NCBI GenBank assembly: GCA_034044135.1
Contig: CP139021.1
Coordinates: 3,735,635 to 3,799,634 of the forward strand
Direction of reading: 5' to 3'
DNA length: 64,000 bases
Source of the DNA: Flammeovirgaceae bacterium SG7u.111
GTDB taxonomy: Bacteria; Bacteroidota; Bacteroidia; Cytophagales; Flammeovirgaceae
Below are positions 17,146 through 25,470 of the stretch, in pieces; the stretch's first letter is position 1, and each line of letters opens with the position of its first letter. A program made the translations under genes and the position numbers. Below the pieces are notes generated by a model, which saw only the letters and a program-made list of their open reading frames with translations, ran no database searches and was not told where the DNA came from.

Positions 17146-19510
17146 TGAGCGTGATCCATCCCTTATATGTATCGCTTAGGCATTCACTTTTAATCAAGTA
17201 GAAATACAGCCCGTTGGGCTCAGTGCCTCCATCCCAATCATTTTGGTAACTTTCGGACTGGTAAATAAGGTCTCCCCAGCGGCTGAAAATATCTATTTGA
17301 GAACCCAATAGCCACTCGTCTATTTCAAAATACTGGTTATAGGCATCGTTGTTTGGGGAAAAAGCATTCGCCATCGACAAACCATCATTCCCTATGGCCG
17401 TTAACATGATTTGCCCCTCGGCCTCTCCACACTCATTGGAAACCTTCACCCAATAATTCCCTTCGCCCATCACCACTTTTTCGGCATCAGTCGAGCCATC
17501 AAACCACTCAAACCATTCCAAATCCTCGCCAGTAGCAGTCAACGTTATTTCTTCGTTCACACAGACAACCCTATCTTTTCCCAAGTTTATTTCTTCGGGA
17601 GATTTCTTAAACGCCACTTCTATTTCATCTTCTTGGATACACCCGCCTAGCTTTGTCCTTACCTTGTACAAACCCGATTCTTTCACGGTCAAAAACTGCC
17701 CATTTTGTTCATCGCCCCAATCGTACCATTCAAACCCTTCTCCAGCATCAAGCACCAGCTCTTCATCATCGCAAATGGTCAAGTCATTCCCTAAGAACAA
17801 ATCTGGCCGAGGTGTAGCTACCAAGCTAACGGTGTCGGTATATGTGCCACATGGGTTGCTGACCGTTACGGTGTATGTCCCTTCTTTTTGGGCAAATACC
17901 CCTGGAGTATTTTTGTTGAATGTGCTGTCTTCGAGCATCCCCCAGTCATATGTATCAAATTCTTGAGGCTTCAACAAGAAGCTTTCACCTTCACAAAATA
18001 GCGTATCTGGTCCCAAATCAACCGAGGTGGGGGCGAAAAACACATTGAAAGTATCGGTAGCGGAGCAGTTGTCAAAAGTGACCATTAGCGTATAAGTGCC
18101 TTCTTGTTTTACCTCCAAAAACCTATCGGTACTTCCCGTGCTCCACAAATAACTATCAAACTGAGGTCCCGGGTCTAGTACCGTAGCCCCTCCTGGGCAG
18201 AGCTTCACATTACTACCCGAATAAGTATTGTAGTTGGAAAAATAACCATACACCGAACTTAGCCCCAGTTCGTGCAAAATCCCCATGTGGAAAAACCCTT
18301 CGGTATTTGTGAGCAAATGTGCCCCCAAATTGAGCCTCTGCGTGCTCATGTCGGTAGAGCTATAATACCACACATCTCCGGTACCTGGCACAGCCCTAAA
18401 ATTGAGAGTAATAGGATTGCCATCTAGCAAAAAAGAGTTTCTATTCTCTTTTTGGGTAAGAAGAACCAAGTTAAAATCTTGACTGCTAGACCGGACAAAG
18501 CCTACCTGCCCTGACCCTGTACAGTTGATTGGGGGTAAAATCGCATCACCTATTTCTCCCCTATGACCGGTAAGCTGGTACACATAAACAGGCTTATTGC
18601 TTTCTATCAAAAGCACATTGGATGACATGACAACTTGCCTACTTTCCCCTTTTCCTAAATTAATCTTCGTCGTAGAACCGTCTACCGAATACTGAGTTCC
18701 TTCGGCTACGCCCATCACCATCACTACTTCGTCATAAGCCTCTCCCCGCACAGCAATATATTCCGTTCCCAAAAAGTCAATGGGCACCAGTTGGTCACCC
18801 ACCAAATCGTAATTCCCCCTGTTATAAATGGAATCATCGCTCATGGTCACGGCTATTTTTTTTGATGCTACAATGTGAGTTCCGAGCAGTTTATCATACA
18901 CACTTTGCCCTTGTGCCCTTGCTGCAAAAGTTTCCCCTTTGTTGAGCATAATGGAGAAAGACTCATTTGCTACCCGCCCTCCTTCCAAATCGTTGGTGGG
19001 TATTATAGTCACCAACGTACTGTCCTCCGTTGCCACTATGTCAATGGAGTTTTTGCCCAGCTGGTTATGAAACAAGCGTTGCCCCGGTACATAAAACTCG
19101 TAACCCAAGGCATTTTCTCCTTTCAAAGGAAAAATCTCAGGATTATTGGAGTGGGAAACTTCATAATACGCCGTAATGGGCGCTAAAGAAGTTACAAAAA
19201 TTCCTTTTGCATTTACCGAATTTGAAGGCGAATTCTCAATATCACTTACGAAAGAAGTAAGGTCAATCGAGCTGGTACTTTGGGAATCGAGTTCGATGAT
19301 AATGGGCAGGAAATCTGGATTGGCGGGTTGGCTCACCCGCACCCTTGTAGGCTGATCAACGGTAGAAAGCCGAAGGTAAATAGGCCTGTCCCCATGAGCA
19401 CTGGCAACCTCGGGGGCAACAAACCAAAATTCAGTACCAACCTGAGCACGCACCTCCATAAAAGAAAGTGCACACAAAAAAATCATTGTGAGTAGTTTTT
19501 TCATCTTCAT
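17138..19510 (-). CDS. Secreted IgGFc-binding-like surface protein with CHU_C gliding-motility tail
   Basis: A 790-residue protein with an N-terminal signal peptide (ending VRA). Residues ~25-330 resemble the IgGFc-binding N-terminal domain (GTEFWFVAPEV, SDDSIYNRGNYDLVGDQLVPIDFLGTEYI pattern). Then come about four PKD/Ig-like modules, each with a GPD..FCxGE or CxxE-type opening (LCPGG, LFCEGE, TICDDE, VVCVNE). The last ~90 residues are the gliding-motility-associated C-terminal domain (NAFSPNNDAYNQYF, IFSRWGDLIYQS, NDWDGG, NGLYFYLI) that directs type IX secretion. It probably acts as a cell-surface adhesin. The gene is single, with a second possible start two codons in. Confidence 0.88.
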   Translation of the reverse strand: MKMKKLLTMIFLCALSFMEVRAQVGTEFWFVAPEVASAHGDRPIYLRLSTVDQPTRVRVSQPANPDFLPIIIELDSQSTSSIDLTSFVSDIENSPSNSVNAKGIFVTSLAPITAYYEVSHSNNPEIFPLKGENALGYEFYVPGQRLFHNQLGKNSIDIVATEDSTLVTIIPTNDLEGGRVANESFSIMLNKGETFAARAQGQSVYDKLLGTHIVASKKIAVTMSDDSIYNRGNYDLVGDQLVPIDFLGTEYIAVRGEAYDEVVMVMGVAEGTQYSVDGSTTKINLGKGESRQVVMSSNVLLIESNKPVYVYQLTGHRGEIGDAILPPINCTGSGQVGFVRSSSQDFNLVLLTQKENRNSFLLDGNPITLNFRAVPGTGDVWYYSSTDMSTQRLNLGAHLLTNTEGFFHMGILHELGLSSVYGYFSNYNTYSGSNVKLCPGGATVLDPGPQFDSYLWSTGSTDRFLEVKQEGTYTLMVTFDNCSATDTFNVFFAPTSVDLGPDTLFCEGESFLLKPQEFDTYDWGMLEDSTFNKNTPGVFAQKEGTYTVTVSNPCGTYTDTVSLVATPRPDLFLGNDLTICDDEELVLDAGEGFEWYDWGDEQNGQFLTVKESGLYKVRTKLGGCIQEDEIEVAFKKSPEEINLGKDRVVCVNEEITLTATGEDLEWFEWFDGSTDAEKVVMGEGNYWVKVSNECGEAEGQIMLTAIGNDGLSMANAFSPNNDAYNQYFEIDEWLLGSQIDIFSRWGDLIYQSESYQNDWDGGTEPNGLYFYLIKSECLSDTYKGWITLIR

Positions 19511-19664
19511 ATCAAAATTGCCAACTGATAGGCAGTTGTGTTGCTAGTAAATAAGTGTCGTCGATTTTTCCTTTGATGGAGAGGAATTAGTTTTGTAGGA
19601 TTCTAAACAACTAGGCATCTAAAGATAGAGAATTAGGATTAATTACTAATAAAAAAAATATTTT

Positions 19665-20210
19665 CTAATTCTGAATATCAAACCGCCCCCTTTCAATTTC
19701 TACCTTCTCGCCTTTACCATTTTCAAGTTCAACTTCAAATGTACCAGACACAATCCATTCCGTCGTGTCAAACTTAGTAATTATTAATTCGCTCGAATTT
19801 GAATCTTTCAATTTATAAGCAAGCAAACATTTATCATCTATGTTAAAAAAGCATGTACTGTCTATACAAGATGAACTTTTCGAATTCCATATTTCAGAAA
19901 ACTTATACACCCCTTCTGATTCAACACCCTCGACATAAAGGTTGATCCGCTCACGAGAAGAACTTCTATAGGCTGATATTTTCAATAATCCCTTCTCTTG
20001 GTAATAATGAAAATAAACATCTTTTATAAGAGGAGGCATAATATTGACTCCTCCATCAGCAATCCATTTTTTCCCATCTACCAGCATACCAAATGTACCC
20101 TTTCCTACTGTTGTTTCTTCTGGAAACTCATAACACCCTGACAAAAAACCTAACGCAGTTAGTGAAAGCACATGAATGACCAAGGGTGTGAATTTCAGTA
20201 AATTCTTCAT
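19665..20210 (-). CDS. Small lipoprotein, DUF6252-like
   Basis: A 181-residue protein with a lipoprotein signal (hydrophobic stretch ending GFLSGC). The mature part begins with a FGMLVDGKKWIADGG segment typical of Bacteroidota DUF6252-type lipoproteins, followed by beta-rich sequence with two cysteine pairs (SSSCIDSTCFF, DDKCLLAY). Function is unknown. It would be anchored in the outer or inner membrane. It is monocistronic, between the CHU_C protein and the CtlX gene in the same direction. Confidence 0.7.
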   Translation of the reverse strand: MKNLLKFTPLVIHVLSLTALGFLSGCYEFPEETTVGKGTFGMLVDGKKWIADGGVNIMPPLIKDVYFHYYQEKGLLKISAYRSSSRERINLYVEGVESEGVYKFSEIWNSKSSSCIDSTCFFNIDDKCLLAYKLKDSNSSELIITKFDTTEWIVSGTFEVELENGKGEKVEIERGRFDIQN

Positions 20211-20326
20211 TTCAAAAACCTTTCATTTGAACAGAATGCATTCATAAAAACAATATTCTAATTTAACTACTGAGCATGTTAATTCAAAAAAAACACAGAC
20301 ATGCACTTCAGTAGTTCACTATAAAA

Positions 20327-20363
20327 AAGCAAAAGCCCCGGTCGAAAACCGAGGCTTTTGCTT
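20327..20363. terminator. Terminator downstream of ctlX
   Basis: Inverted repeat AAGCAAAAGCC ... GGCTTTTGCTT with further inner pairing (CGGT/ACCG). It is 24 bp past the ctlX stop. Confidence 0.85.
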
Positions 20364-20386
20364 AACTTTTGATGAAAATACAAGCA

Positions 20387-21352
20387 TCAACTCGCGATAG
20401 CTTCTTCTTCCTCTTGGAGAGGCTTGGTTTTGAGCGGCAAGTACAGCTCCGCTATCATGCAACGGGCACTTCCCCCACCCGCTTGCTCAATTGTATATAG
20501 GGGCGAATGGACTATTTTTGAATAACGGTTGATCACTTCTAACTGAGCTGGTGTAAATGCTTTATAAGCTTGCTCCGACATTGCTAAAATGCTTTCGCCC
20601 ACTTGGCTGCCTATTTCCAACACATTTCCCGCAAACTGCCCCATCTGCTCCCTCGTAATCGCAATAATCTCTTTCCCCGTAGCGGCCAGGCTTTCAATTA
20701 CCCGTTGCCTTTCATTTTCATTTTCGATAGACTCCAAACAAACAACAGCGTAGTGTTGGGCAACTGAAAACATCACGTTGGTATGATAAACTGGTGTTCC
20801 GTGCGCATCGGTAGAGGTAAAGCCTATGGTTTTATACCCTGTTTTTTCTTCAAACAACTTGAGCAGTTCTGGATGGGTACGTTCGGCAAAGCAGGCATAG
20901 CAAATCTTATTACACCTATCCAAAATCAAACTTCCCGTGCCTTCCAAATACATCCCATCTTCTTCATAATGGCTCATATCGACTTCTTGGCTGATAGTAT
21001 ATTGCGTAGCAAGCAGTTCCAAAACCCCTCTCCTTCGCTCTATCCGGCGGTTGAGCGCACACATAGGATACAAAATAACCGTCCCGTCTTCGTGGGTCGA
21101 AATCCAGTTATTAGGAAACACTGCATCGGGCTTTGCCGGCTCTTCTGTGTCAAATACCACATTTACTTCTACTCCCGCAGCTTTTAGCTTCTCTACAAAA
21201 GCATCAAATTCTTCCTTGGCTTTTTCGGTAAGTTCTTCTTGCTTTTTTTTAAGCGAAGGGTCTTGAAAAGCGTTTGTCAGAGCAGTTTGAGGGTTGAACC
21301 CAAAGCGGGCTGGGCGAACCATCAGAATGTGGGAAGTGAAACTGTTTATCAT
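20387..21352 (-). CDS. ctlX: CtlX-type citrulline/arginine deiminase-superfamily hydrolase
   Basis: A 321-residue guanidino-modifying enzyme of the amidinotransferase/arginine deiminase superfamily. The N-terminus MVRPARFGFNPQTA, the acidic segment MYLEGTGSLILD, the His-containing DAHGTPVYHTNV and the C-terminal nucleophile in GGGSARCMIAEL (Cys near 298) match the CtlX family linked to citrulline use. It probably hydrolyses citrulline or a related ureido/guanidino compound in the cytoplasm. No arginine-pathway gene is adjacent. Family is clear, substrate moderately so. Confidence 0.85.
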   Translation of the reverse strand: MINSFTSHILMVRPARFGFNPQTALTNAFQDPSLKKKQEELTEKAKEEFDAFVEKLKAAGVEVNVVFDTEEPAKPDAVFPNNWISTHEDGTVILYPMCALNRRIERRRGVLELLATQYTISQEVDMSHYEEDGMYLEGTGSLILDRCNKICYACFAERTHPELLKLFEEKTGYKTIGFTSTDAHGTPVYHTNVMFSVAQHYAVVCLESIENENERQRVIESLAATGKEIIAITREQMGQFAGNVLEIGSQVGESILAMSEQAYKAFTPAQLEVINRYSKIVHSPLYTIEQAGGGSARCMIAELYLPLKTKPLQEEEEAIAS

Positions 21353-21702
21353 TGGCTGATTTGGGTTAAAATGGTTGTTGGGTCAATGGGCGAAAATATA
21401 GTTTAAAATGATAATTTCTACTCATTTGTTTAGAAATATTCGCTCTTTTAAAATTTCATTATTTGGAAAGGCAAATGCGATATTTTAAAAAAAGCTCAAG
21501 CTTTCCCTATAAAACATGAAATCTCAAAAATTAGCTCCTATATTTTGAAATATTCATTTTTTACAATAGTTTAAAGAACACAAACCTTATTCCATACCTA
21601 AGCCAAGCCTTAGGAGGCACATAGCTTCCATCAAGGACAAAGAATTTGCAAGACACCACGACTTGCTCGCTAATAATCTTTCAATCTAAAACCACTATCT
21701 CT
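21353..21702. other. Intergenic region upstream of ctlX and the 21703 gene
   Basis: About 350 bp between divergent genes, strongly AT-rich. I see no coding sequence, repeat or clear promoter. An in-frame ATG at 21646 exists, but its extension looks non-coding. Confidence 0.5.
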
Positions 21703-22422
21703 ATGGAAAAACTTCAGAACAACTGGCTCACCGAAGGACTGATCGATTTTGAATACAAAAAGTATTTGCTCCTCGCCTATTTGCAAAATGCCAAGAAAAA
21801 ACTTTCCCAAAAAAAGCTCTATCCACTCCTTAGCGACCTGATTTTCCACTACCAAAACCTTCAAAAAATAAAGGAGAACAAACAGGTGCTCTACGAAAAT
21901 TTTCCCAAGCAGATCACCAAGGCGGATTTCCAAAAGCTGAAACTTACCTACGAAAAAATAGTGGAAGACGATGAGAGCATGAAAGAGCTAGAAGACATTA
22001 TTCTGTACGCCATGCCCCGCATAAAGGCCATGATGGAAAATGGGAAAGAGATTTATGAATACATAGACACAAACCTGGAGCTGACAACTGTTGGGATTTT
22101 CCCGCTCTACACCGACGAAGGGTACTTTTTTTTGGAGCAGTACAATTCAAAAACCACTTTAGTGTTCAAGTACCAAATAACAATATTCACCCAAGCCCAA
22201 GAGAAATTCAGGGGTATAAGCACCACTCACATAGAAAGCGTGAGAAGAGGCTTGGGGCAAACGTTTGAGAGCCTAAAACTTGACCTCATAAAGCGGTATA
22301 AACACCTACCAAACCCAGGTACATTTGCCGCTATCAGCAAAGTCCCCTGCCCGCTCGAAGAATCTCTCCTGCCCGTAGCCCAGCGCAAACTGGTGAGGGA
22401 AATAAGCAATTTGGCTGCTTAA
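21703..22422 (+). CDS. Conserved-looking hypothetical cytoplasmic protein
   Basis: A 239-residue protein from the ATG at 21703 (MEKLQNNWLTEGLIDFEYK). It is charged, without signal peptide or membrane segments. The first ~110 residues are helical and lysine-rich. The second half is mixed (LTTVGIFPLYTDEGYFFLEQY, TLVFKYQITIF). It ends with a proline-containing motif (CPLEESLLPVAQRKLVREI). I do not recognise a family. The long, well-composed frame with a terminator right after the stop supports a real gene. Confidence 0.7.
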   Translation: MEKLQNNWLTEGLIDFEYKKYLLLAYLQNAKKKLSQKKLYPLLSDLIFHYQNLQKIKENKQVLYENFPKQITKADFQKLKLTYEKIVEDDESMKELEDIILYAMPRIKAMMENGKEIYEYIDTNLELTTVGIFPLYTDEGYFFLEQYNSKTTLVFKYQITIFTQAQEKFRGISTTHIESVRRGLGQTFESLKLDLIKRYKHLPNPGTFAAISKVPCPLEESLLPVAQRKLVREISNLAA

Positions 22423-22431
22423 AACATTCAG

Positions 22432-22462
22432 AAACCTCCAGCCCTTCCACGGGCAGGAGGTT
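22432..22462 (+). terminator. Terminator of the 21703-22422 gene
   Basis: Inverted repeat AAACCTCC-GCCC ... GGGC-GGAGGTTT, followed by TTACTT, 10 bp after the stop. Confidence 0.8.
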
Positions 22463-23024
22463 TTACTTCCCCTTAAGCCTAGCCTTCGCCAACAGCTCAA
22501 TTCCCTAAGAAAGATGGTTCACCCTTTCTTATATCAAAGGCGTCCATTCCCCAAAAGCCTCTCGCCCCAGCCCTGTTTGAAATAACTTTCCATAAGCAAA
22601 CAGAACAAGCTAGCAGCCAAGTATTTCTAGACATAGTTTCATGTGATTGAATGTTATAAGAAGACGACAAACATCCTAAATCTCTGCACAATTACCTGAA
22701 AAAACAATTCTTTTCCCTCTCATTTGGGCGCACTTTTCCCAGTCCTGAAAAAAGGAGCTGGGAAAGCCCCGTCCCGGGCTGCCAAGGAACATGTAAAGAG
22801 TAAGTTATGGCAAAGTTGAGGAATTATTTTTTCTTTAATCAACGCAGAAAACGGAGGCAATGCAGCGCATTGGCGAGTATTTATAAGGAAGAGTAAAGGA
22901 AAAAGAAACCTCAAACTGCTATAAGTTATTTTTTACATGTTCCTAAACCTCCCCACGCACCAACCCATTTCGGTCTTGGCACTGCCCTCTTTCCTCAGTG
23001 CGCAAAAACTGCCCATAGCAAGCA
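22463..23024. other. Non-coding stretch at the edge of the metal-resistance region
   Basis: About 560 bp in which no frame on either strand shows protein-like composition. A short GC-rich inverted segment (AAAGCCCCGTCCCGGGCT near 22765) stands out slightly from the AT-rich background. No other structure seen. Confidence 0.5.
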
Positions 23025-23156
23025 TCACCCCCTCAAAATCTCAATTGCCAATAGCCCGACTACAGCCGCAACCACAACCAAATACACCACCCTTTTCAAC
23101 CATTTCCTCCAACTTGGCACTGGGTTTTCATCTCCAACTTTACAACACTTTTTCAT
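23025..23156 (-). CDS. 43-residue Cys-Cys single-pass membrane peptide
   Basis: Translated by hand from the ATG at 23156 to a TGA ending at 23025. The peptide begins MKKCCKVGDENPVPSW, continues with a basic amphipathic stretch (RKWLKR), one hydrophobic helix of about 20 residues (VVYLVVVAAVVGLLAIEIL), and ends at RG. It has a sensible protein layout: a cytoplasmic vicinal Cys pair, positive residues before the helix, then the helix. It lies on the same strand as the copper-efflux operon, 196 bp after cusB. The CC motif suggests metal or thiol chemistry, which is inference. Confidence 0.6.
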   Translation of the reverse strand: MKKCCKVGDENPVPSWRKWLKRVVYLVVVAAVVGLLAIEILRG

Positions 23157-23290
23157 AATCTATACTACTTCAGAAAAGTGGTTTATGCACTCACGGATTG
23201 GGGCGTTTCTATAAATATTACATGCCTTCGGGATTAATACAAAGTTAATGGCAAGCTTGCAAAGCACCATTAAACATCATTTTTTAATCC

Positions 23291-23346
23291 TCTCATTAGC
23301 ACATCAGCACATTCCCCCATTAGCAAATTAACCAATCAGCGCATCA
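23291..23346 (+). repeat. Degenerate short-word array (CATTAGCACATCAG type)
   Basis: The spacer just after cusB is built from variants of one short word: CTCATTAGCACATCAGCACA, then CATTAGCAAATTAACCAATC, then AGCGCATCA. The same words appear in reverse orientation at 56110-56136. There is no coding frame. It resembles the arrays that flank the two four-helix-bundle genes, but uses a different word. Confidence 0.55.
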
Positions 23347-23352
23347 AAAAAA

Positions 23353-25062
23353 TCAATGTATCACTTTTTTCACTTCTCCGCAGTTCAGCATCATATCCCC
23401 AAAATACGGGTTCAAGATCTCTTTTTCCAGACTGAGCCAATCAGCTCCCCTGTCATTATCCGCCATGGGGCATCGCTGCACATAAACCGTTTCGGAAAGA
23501 GGCTGGAAAGATTCTGCCAAGACTATCATCGCATTGGAAATTGGCATGAAAACCTTTCTTAATTCATCAATTTCATTGAAGTGACTCACATGAACCAAAC
23601 CTTTTTTCAATTGATCAGCCTGCTCCATCCAGAGTTTATGAGCGTCACCTTCAAACAGCTTCATATCCACATTCACCAGTTCCACTTTCATTGTTCCCCC
23701 AGCCTCTTTAGCCTTGCCAAAATCATCTGCCGCTAAGGCTTTTTTCAATTCAAAATAAGACCTAAACAATGGCAAAAGGGCTGTTTTTGCATCTTCCCCA
23801 ACGTCTACCTTCTCCTCCAAGCTCATCATGCTCGGTTTGCCTGCCAACTGCGCGGCGGCATCAATGCTAAACGTTCCGTTCACGGCCACTTCCTCACCCA
23901 ATTGCAACCCTTTTTCAATAACAAATCCTTCCCCAAGGGTAGCTCCTAGCGATACTTCCCGCAACAAAAAACTCACACCTTGGGAAGTAGTATTTTTCAC
24001 ATACACCACCGACCTTTTCCCCGTCCACATCACCGCAGATTTCGGGACAACTACCTGTTGTTCCTTTCCACCAACTTCAGAAGAAACTATTCCACTGGCA
24101 AACATCTCTGGTTTAAGCTTCAGCTCTTTGTTCACTACTTCAACCCGCGCCTTGGCAACTCTTGTAACAGGATCAATACTTGGGTCTATGTAAGTTATTT
24201 CCCCTTCAAAAGTCTCACTAGTCAATGATTGAACAGTATAAGAAACCTTATCTCCTTTTTTTATCCAAGATAAATCACTTTCATACACCTCAAAAAGCAC
24301 CCATACTTTTGAAAGATCCATTATTTCATAAATAGGCTGGCCAAGCTTTATATAATCACCCAAATTGACCAGCTTTTTGGAAACATAGCCCGACACATTA
24401 GCTAACACCGGGAACTTGCTTTTAGCCTTTCCAGATGATAAAATCTGATCAATTTGCACATCTGTCAATTTCCAATTTTTCAACTTTTCCTTTGCTGCAT
24501 TGAAAAGCCCAGGCTGCGTATCTTTGATTTTCTGAGCCTCAAACAATTCCTCTTGGGCATTGACTAATTCTGGCGAGTAGATATAAGCAATCGCCTGCCC
24601 TTCTTTCACATAATCACCTGTAAAATTGGCAGTTAACTGTTCTATCCGCCCAGGAATATGCGAAGACTGGGTAAATACCTTTCGCTCATCTGCTTGTACT
24701 TTTCCATTTAAGCGGACAGCTTTTTCCGTATCTCCATATCCTACTACCATCGTTTGCACTTGTGCCAGCTGCATAGCAGTTGCCGACATACTCACCGCCA
24801 TTGGGTCAACCTCGACATCTGTTTCACTTTCCAACGGGATCAAATCCATTCCGCAAATGGGGCAGTCTCCCGGCTCATTTTTTCTAATTTGTGGATGCAT
24901 CGAACAAGTCCATTCTTGATGGTTTGATGGTTCGATGATATGATGATGCGATGATGGTTTGATGATAGAATTATTTGATGATTTGATTACCCACCCAATG
25001 ACAACACCTACAAAAAGAGCGATTCCAACCAGTAGAATTTTATTTTCAAATAGTTTTTTCAT
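23353..25062 (-). CDS. cusB: CusB/CzcB-type heavy-metal RND efflux periplasmic adaptor
   Basis: A 569-residue membrane-fusion protein. One N-terminal membrane helix (ILLVGIALFVGVVIGWVI) is followed by a low-complexity His-containing linker, then a heavy-metal-binding domain with WTCSMHPQIRKNEPGDCPICGMDLIP (residues ~52-78). Next come barrel-sandwich and beta-barrel domains (GYVSKKLVNLGDYIKLGQPIYEIMDLSKVWV). The C-terminal ~170 residues resemble DUF3347. It bridges the CusA pump and the TolC channel for Cu/Ag or related ions. Its ATG overlaps the stop of the four-helix-bundle gene upstream (ATGA), so translation is probably coupled. Confidence 0.92.
   Translation of the reverse strand: MKKLFENKILLVGIALFVGVVIGWVIKSSNNSIIKPSSHHHIIEPSNHQEWTCSMHPQIRKNEPGDCPICGMDLIPLESETDVEVDPMAVSMSATAMQLAQVQTMVVGYGDTEKAVRLNGKVQADERKVFTQSSHIPGRIEQLTANFTGDYVKEGQAIAYIYSPELVNAQEELFEAQKIKDTQPGLFNAAKEKLKNWKLTDVQIDQILSSGKAKSKFPVLANVSGYVSKKLVNLGDYIKLGQPIYEIMDLSKVWVLFEVYESDLSWIKKGDKVSYTVQSLTSETFEGEITYIDPSIDPVTRVAKARVEVVNKELKLKPEMFASGIVSSEVGGKEQQVVVPKSAVMWTGKRSVVYVKNTTSQGVSFLLREVSLGATLGEGFVIEKGLQLGEEVAVNGTFSIDAAAQLAGKPSMMSLEEKVDVGEDAKTALLPLFRSYFELKKALAADDFGKAKEAGGTMKVELVNVDMKLFEGDAHKLWMEQADQLKKGLVHVSHFNEIDELRKVFMPISNAMIVLAESFQPLSETVYVQRCPMADNDRGADWLSLEKEILNPYFGDMMLNCGEVKKVIH
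24917..24989 (+). repeat. Degenerate GATGATTTGAT word array inside cusB
   Basis: About 73 bp made of variants of GATGATTTGAT/GATGGTTCGAT. On the minus strand it is translated within cusB as the Asn/Ser/His-rich linker (KPSSHHHIIEPSNHQ). The complementary words (CCATCGAATCATCTCATCATT) occur upstream of the four-helix-bundle gene at 25428-25465, so the two arrays form a degenerate inverted repeat around that gene. Confidence 0.65.
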
Positions 25063-25409
25063 GAGCTTAATTTCTTTCGTGAAGTAGAAATAATCTTTGC
25101 AAGAAGTTTCTTTATCGAAACAATTGTCGTCAAAAGCCTATCGGGATTCGGATAGCTTTTACTTTTTTCACAAAGCAAAAGCCAATACTCCGTTTCATCA
25201 GCTTCTTTCATTGCGATGATACACTTTGCAACAAAATCTTTAAGGCTATGAACATTTTGTGCTTCTCTGATATTTGCCCCAATCGATGTACCTGATTTTA
25301 AAAGTTGCCTTGCTATTACATACTTTCTTTTTTCTTCAAGCAAATCGACATATTCGATAACATCCAGTGCAAATTGAAAACTTAGATCAAGTATCTCATT
25401 TTTTTTCAT
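25059..25409 (-). CDS. Four-helix bundle protein (S23/IVS family), copy 2
   Basis: A 116-residue all-helical protein of the four-helix bundle family first known from open frames in 23S rRNA intervening sequences. Hallmarks are the LLKSGTSIGANIREAQ motif between helices 1-2 (family pattern SxGANIxE), a KDFVAKCIIAMKEADETEYWLLL helix and a C-terminal LLAKIISTSRKKL helix. Cellular role unknown. Related folds include Avd of diversity-generating retroelements. No reverse transcriptase or rRNA is nearby. It overlaps the cusB start by ATGA and lies between inverted short-word arrays. Confidence 0.88.
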   Translation of the reverse strand: MKKNEILDLSFQFALDVIEYVDLLEEKRKYVIARQLLKSGTSIGANIREAQNVHSLKDFVAKCIIAMKEADETEYWLLLCEKSKSYPNPDRLLTTIVSIKKLLAKIISTSRKKLSS

Positions 25410-25427
25410 GGTTACATTTTTTTATTT

Positions 25428-25465
25428 ACCATCGAATCATCTCATCATTAAATGATTAAAAATCA
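25428..25465 (+). repeat. Short-word array upstream of four-helix-bundle copy 2
   Basis: CCATCGAATCATCTCATCAT followed by TAAATGATTAAAAATCA. These words are the reverse complement of those in the array at 24917-24989, on the other side of the gene. Confidence 0.55.
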
Positions 25466-25470
25466 GTAAA

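Noticed and set aside
22497-22914. Short minus-strand frames in the gap before the copper region
   Set aside because: Cys- and Ser-rich translations without starts in good context and without protein-like composition.
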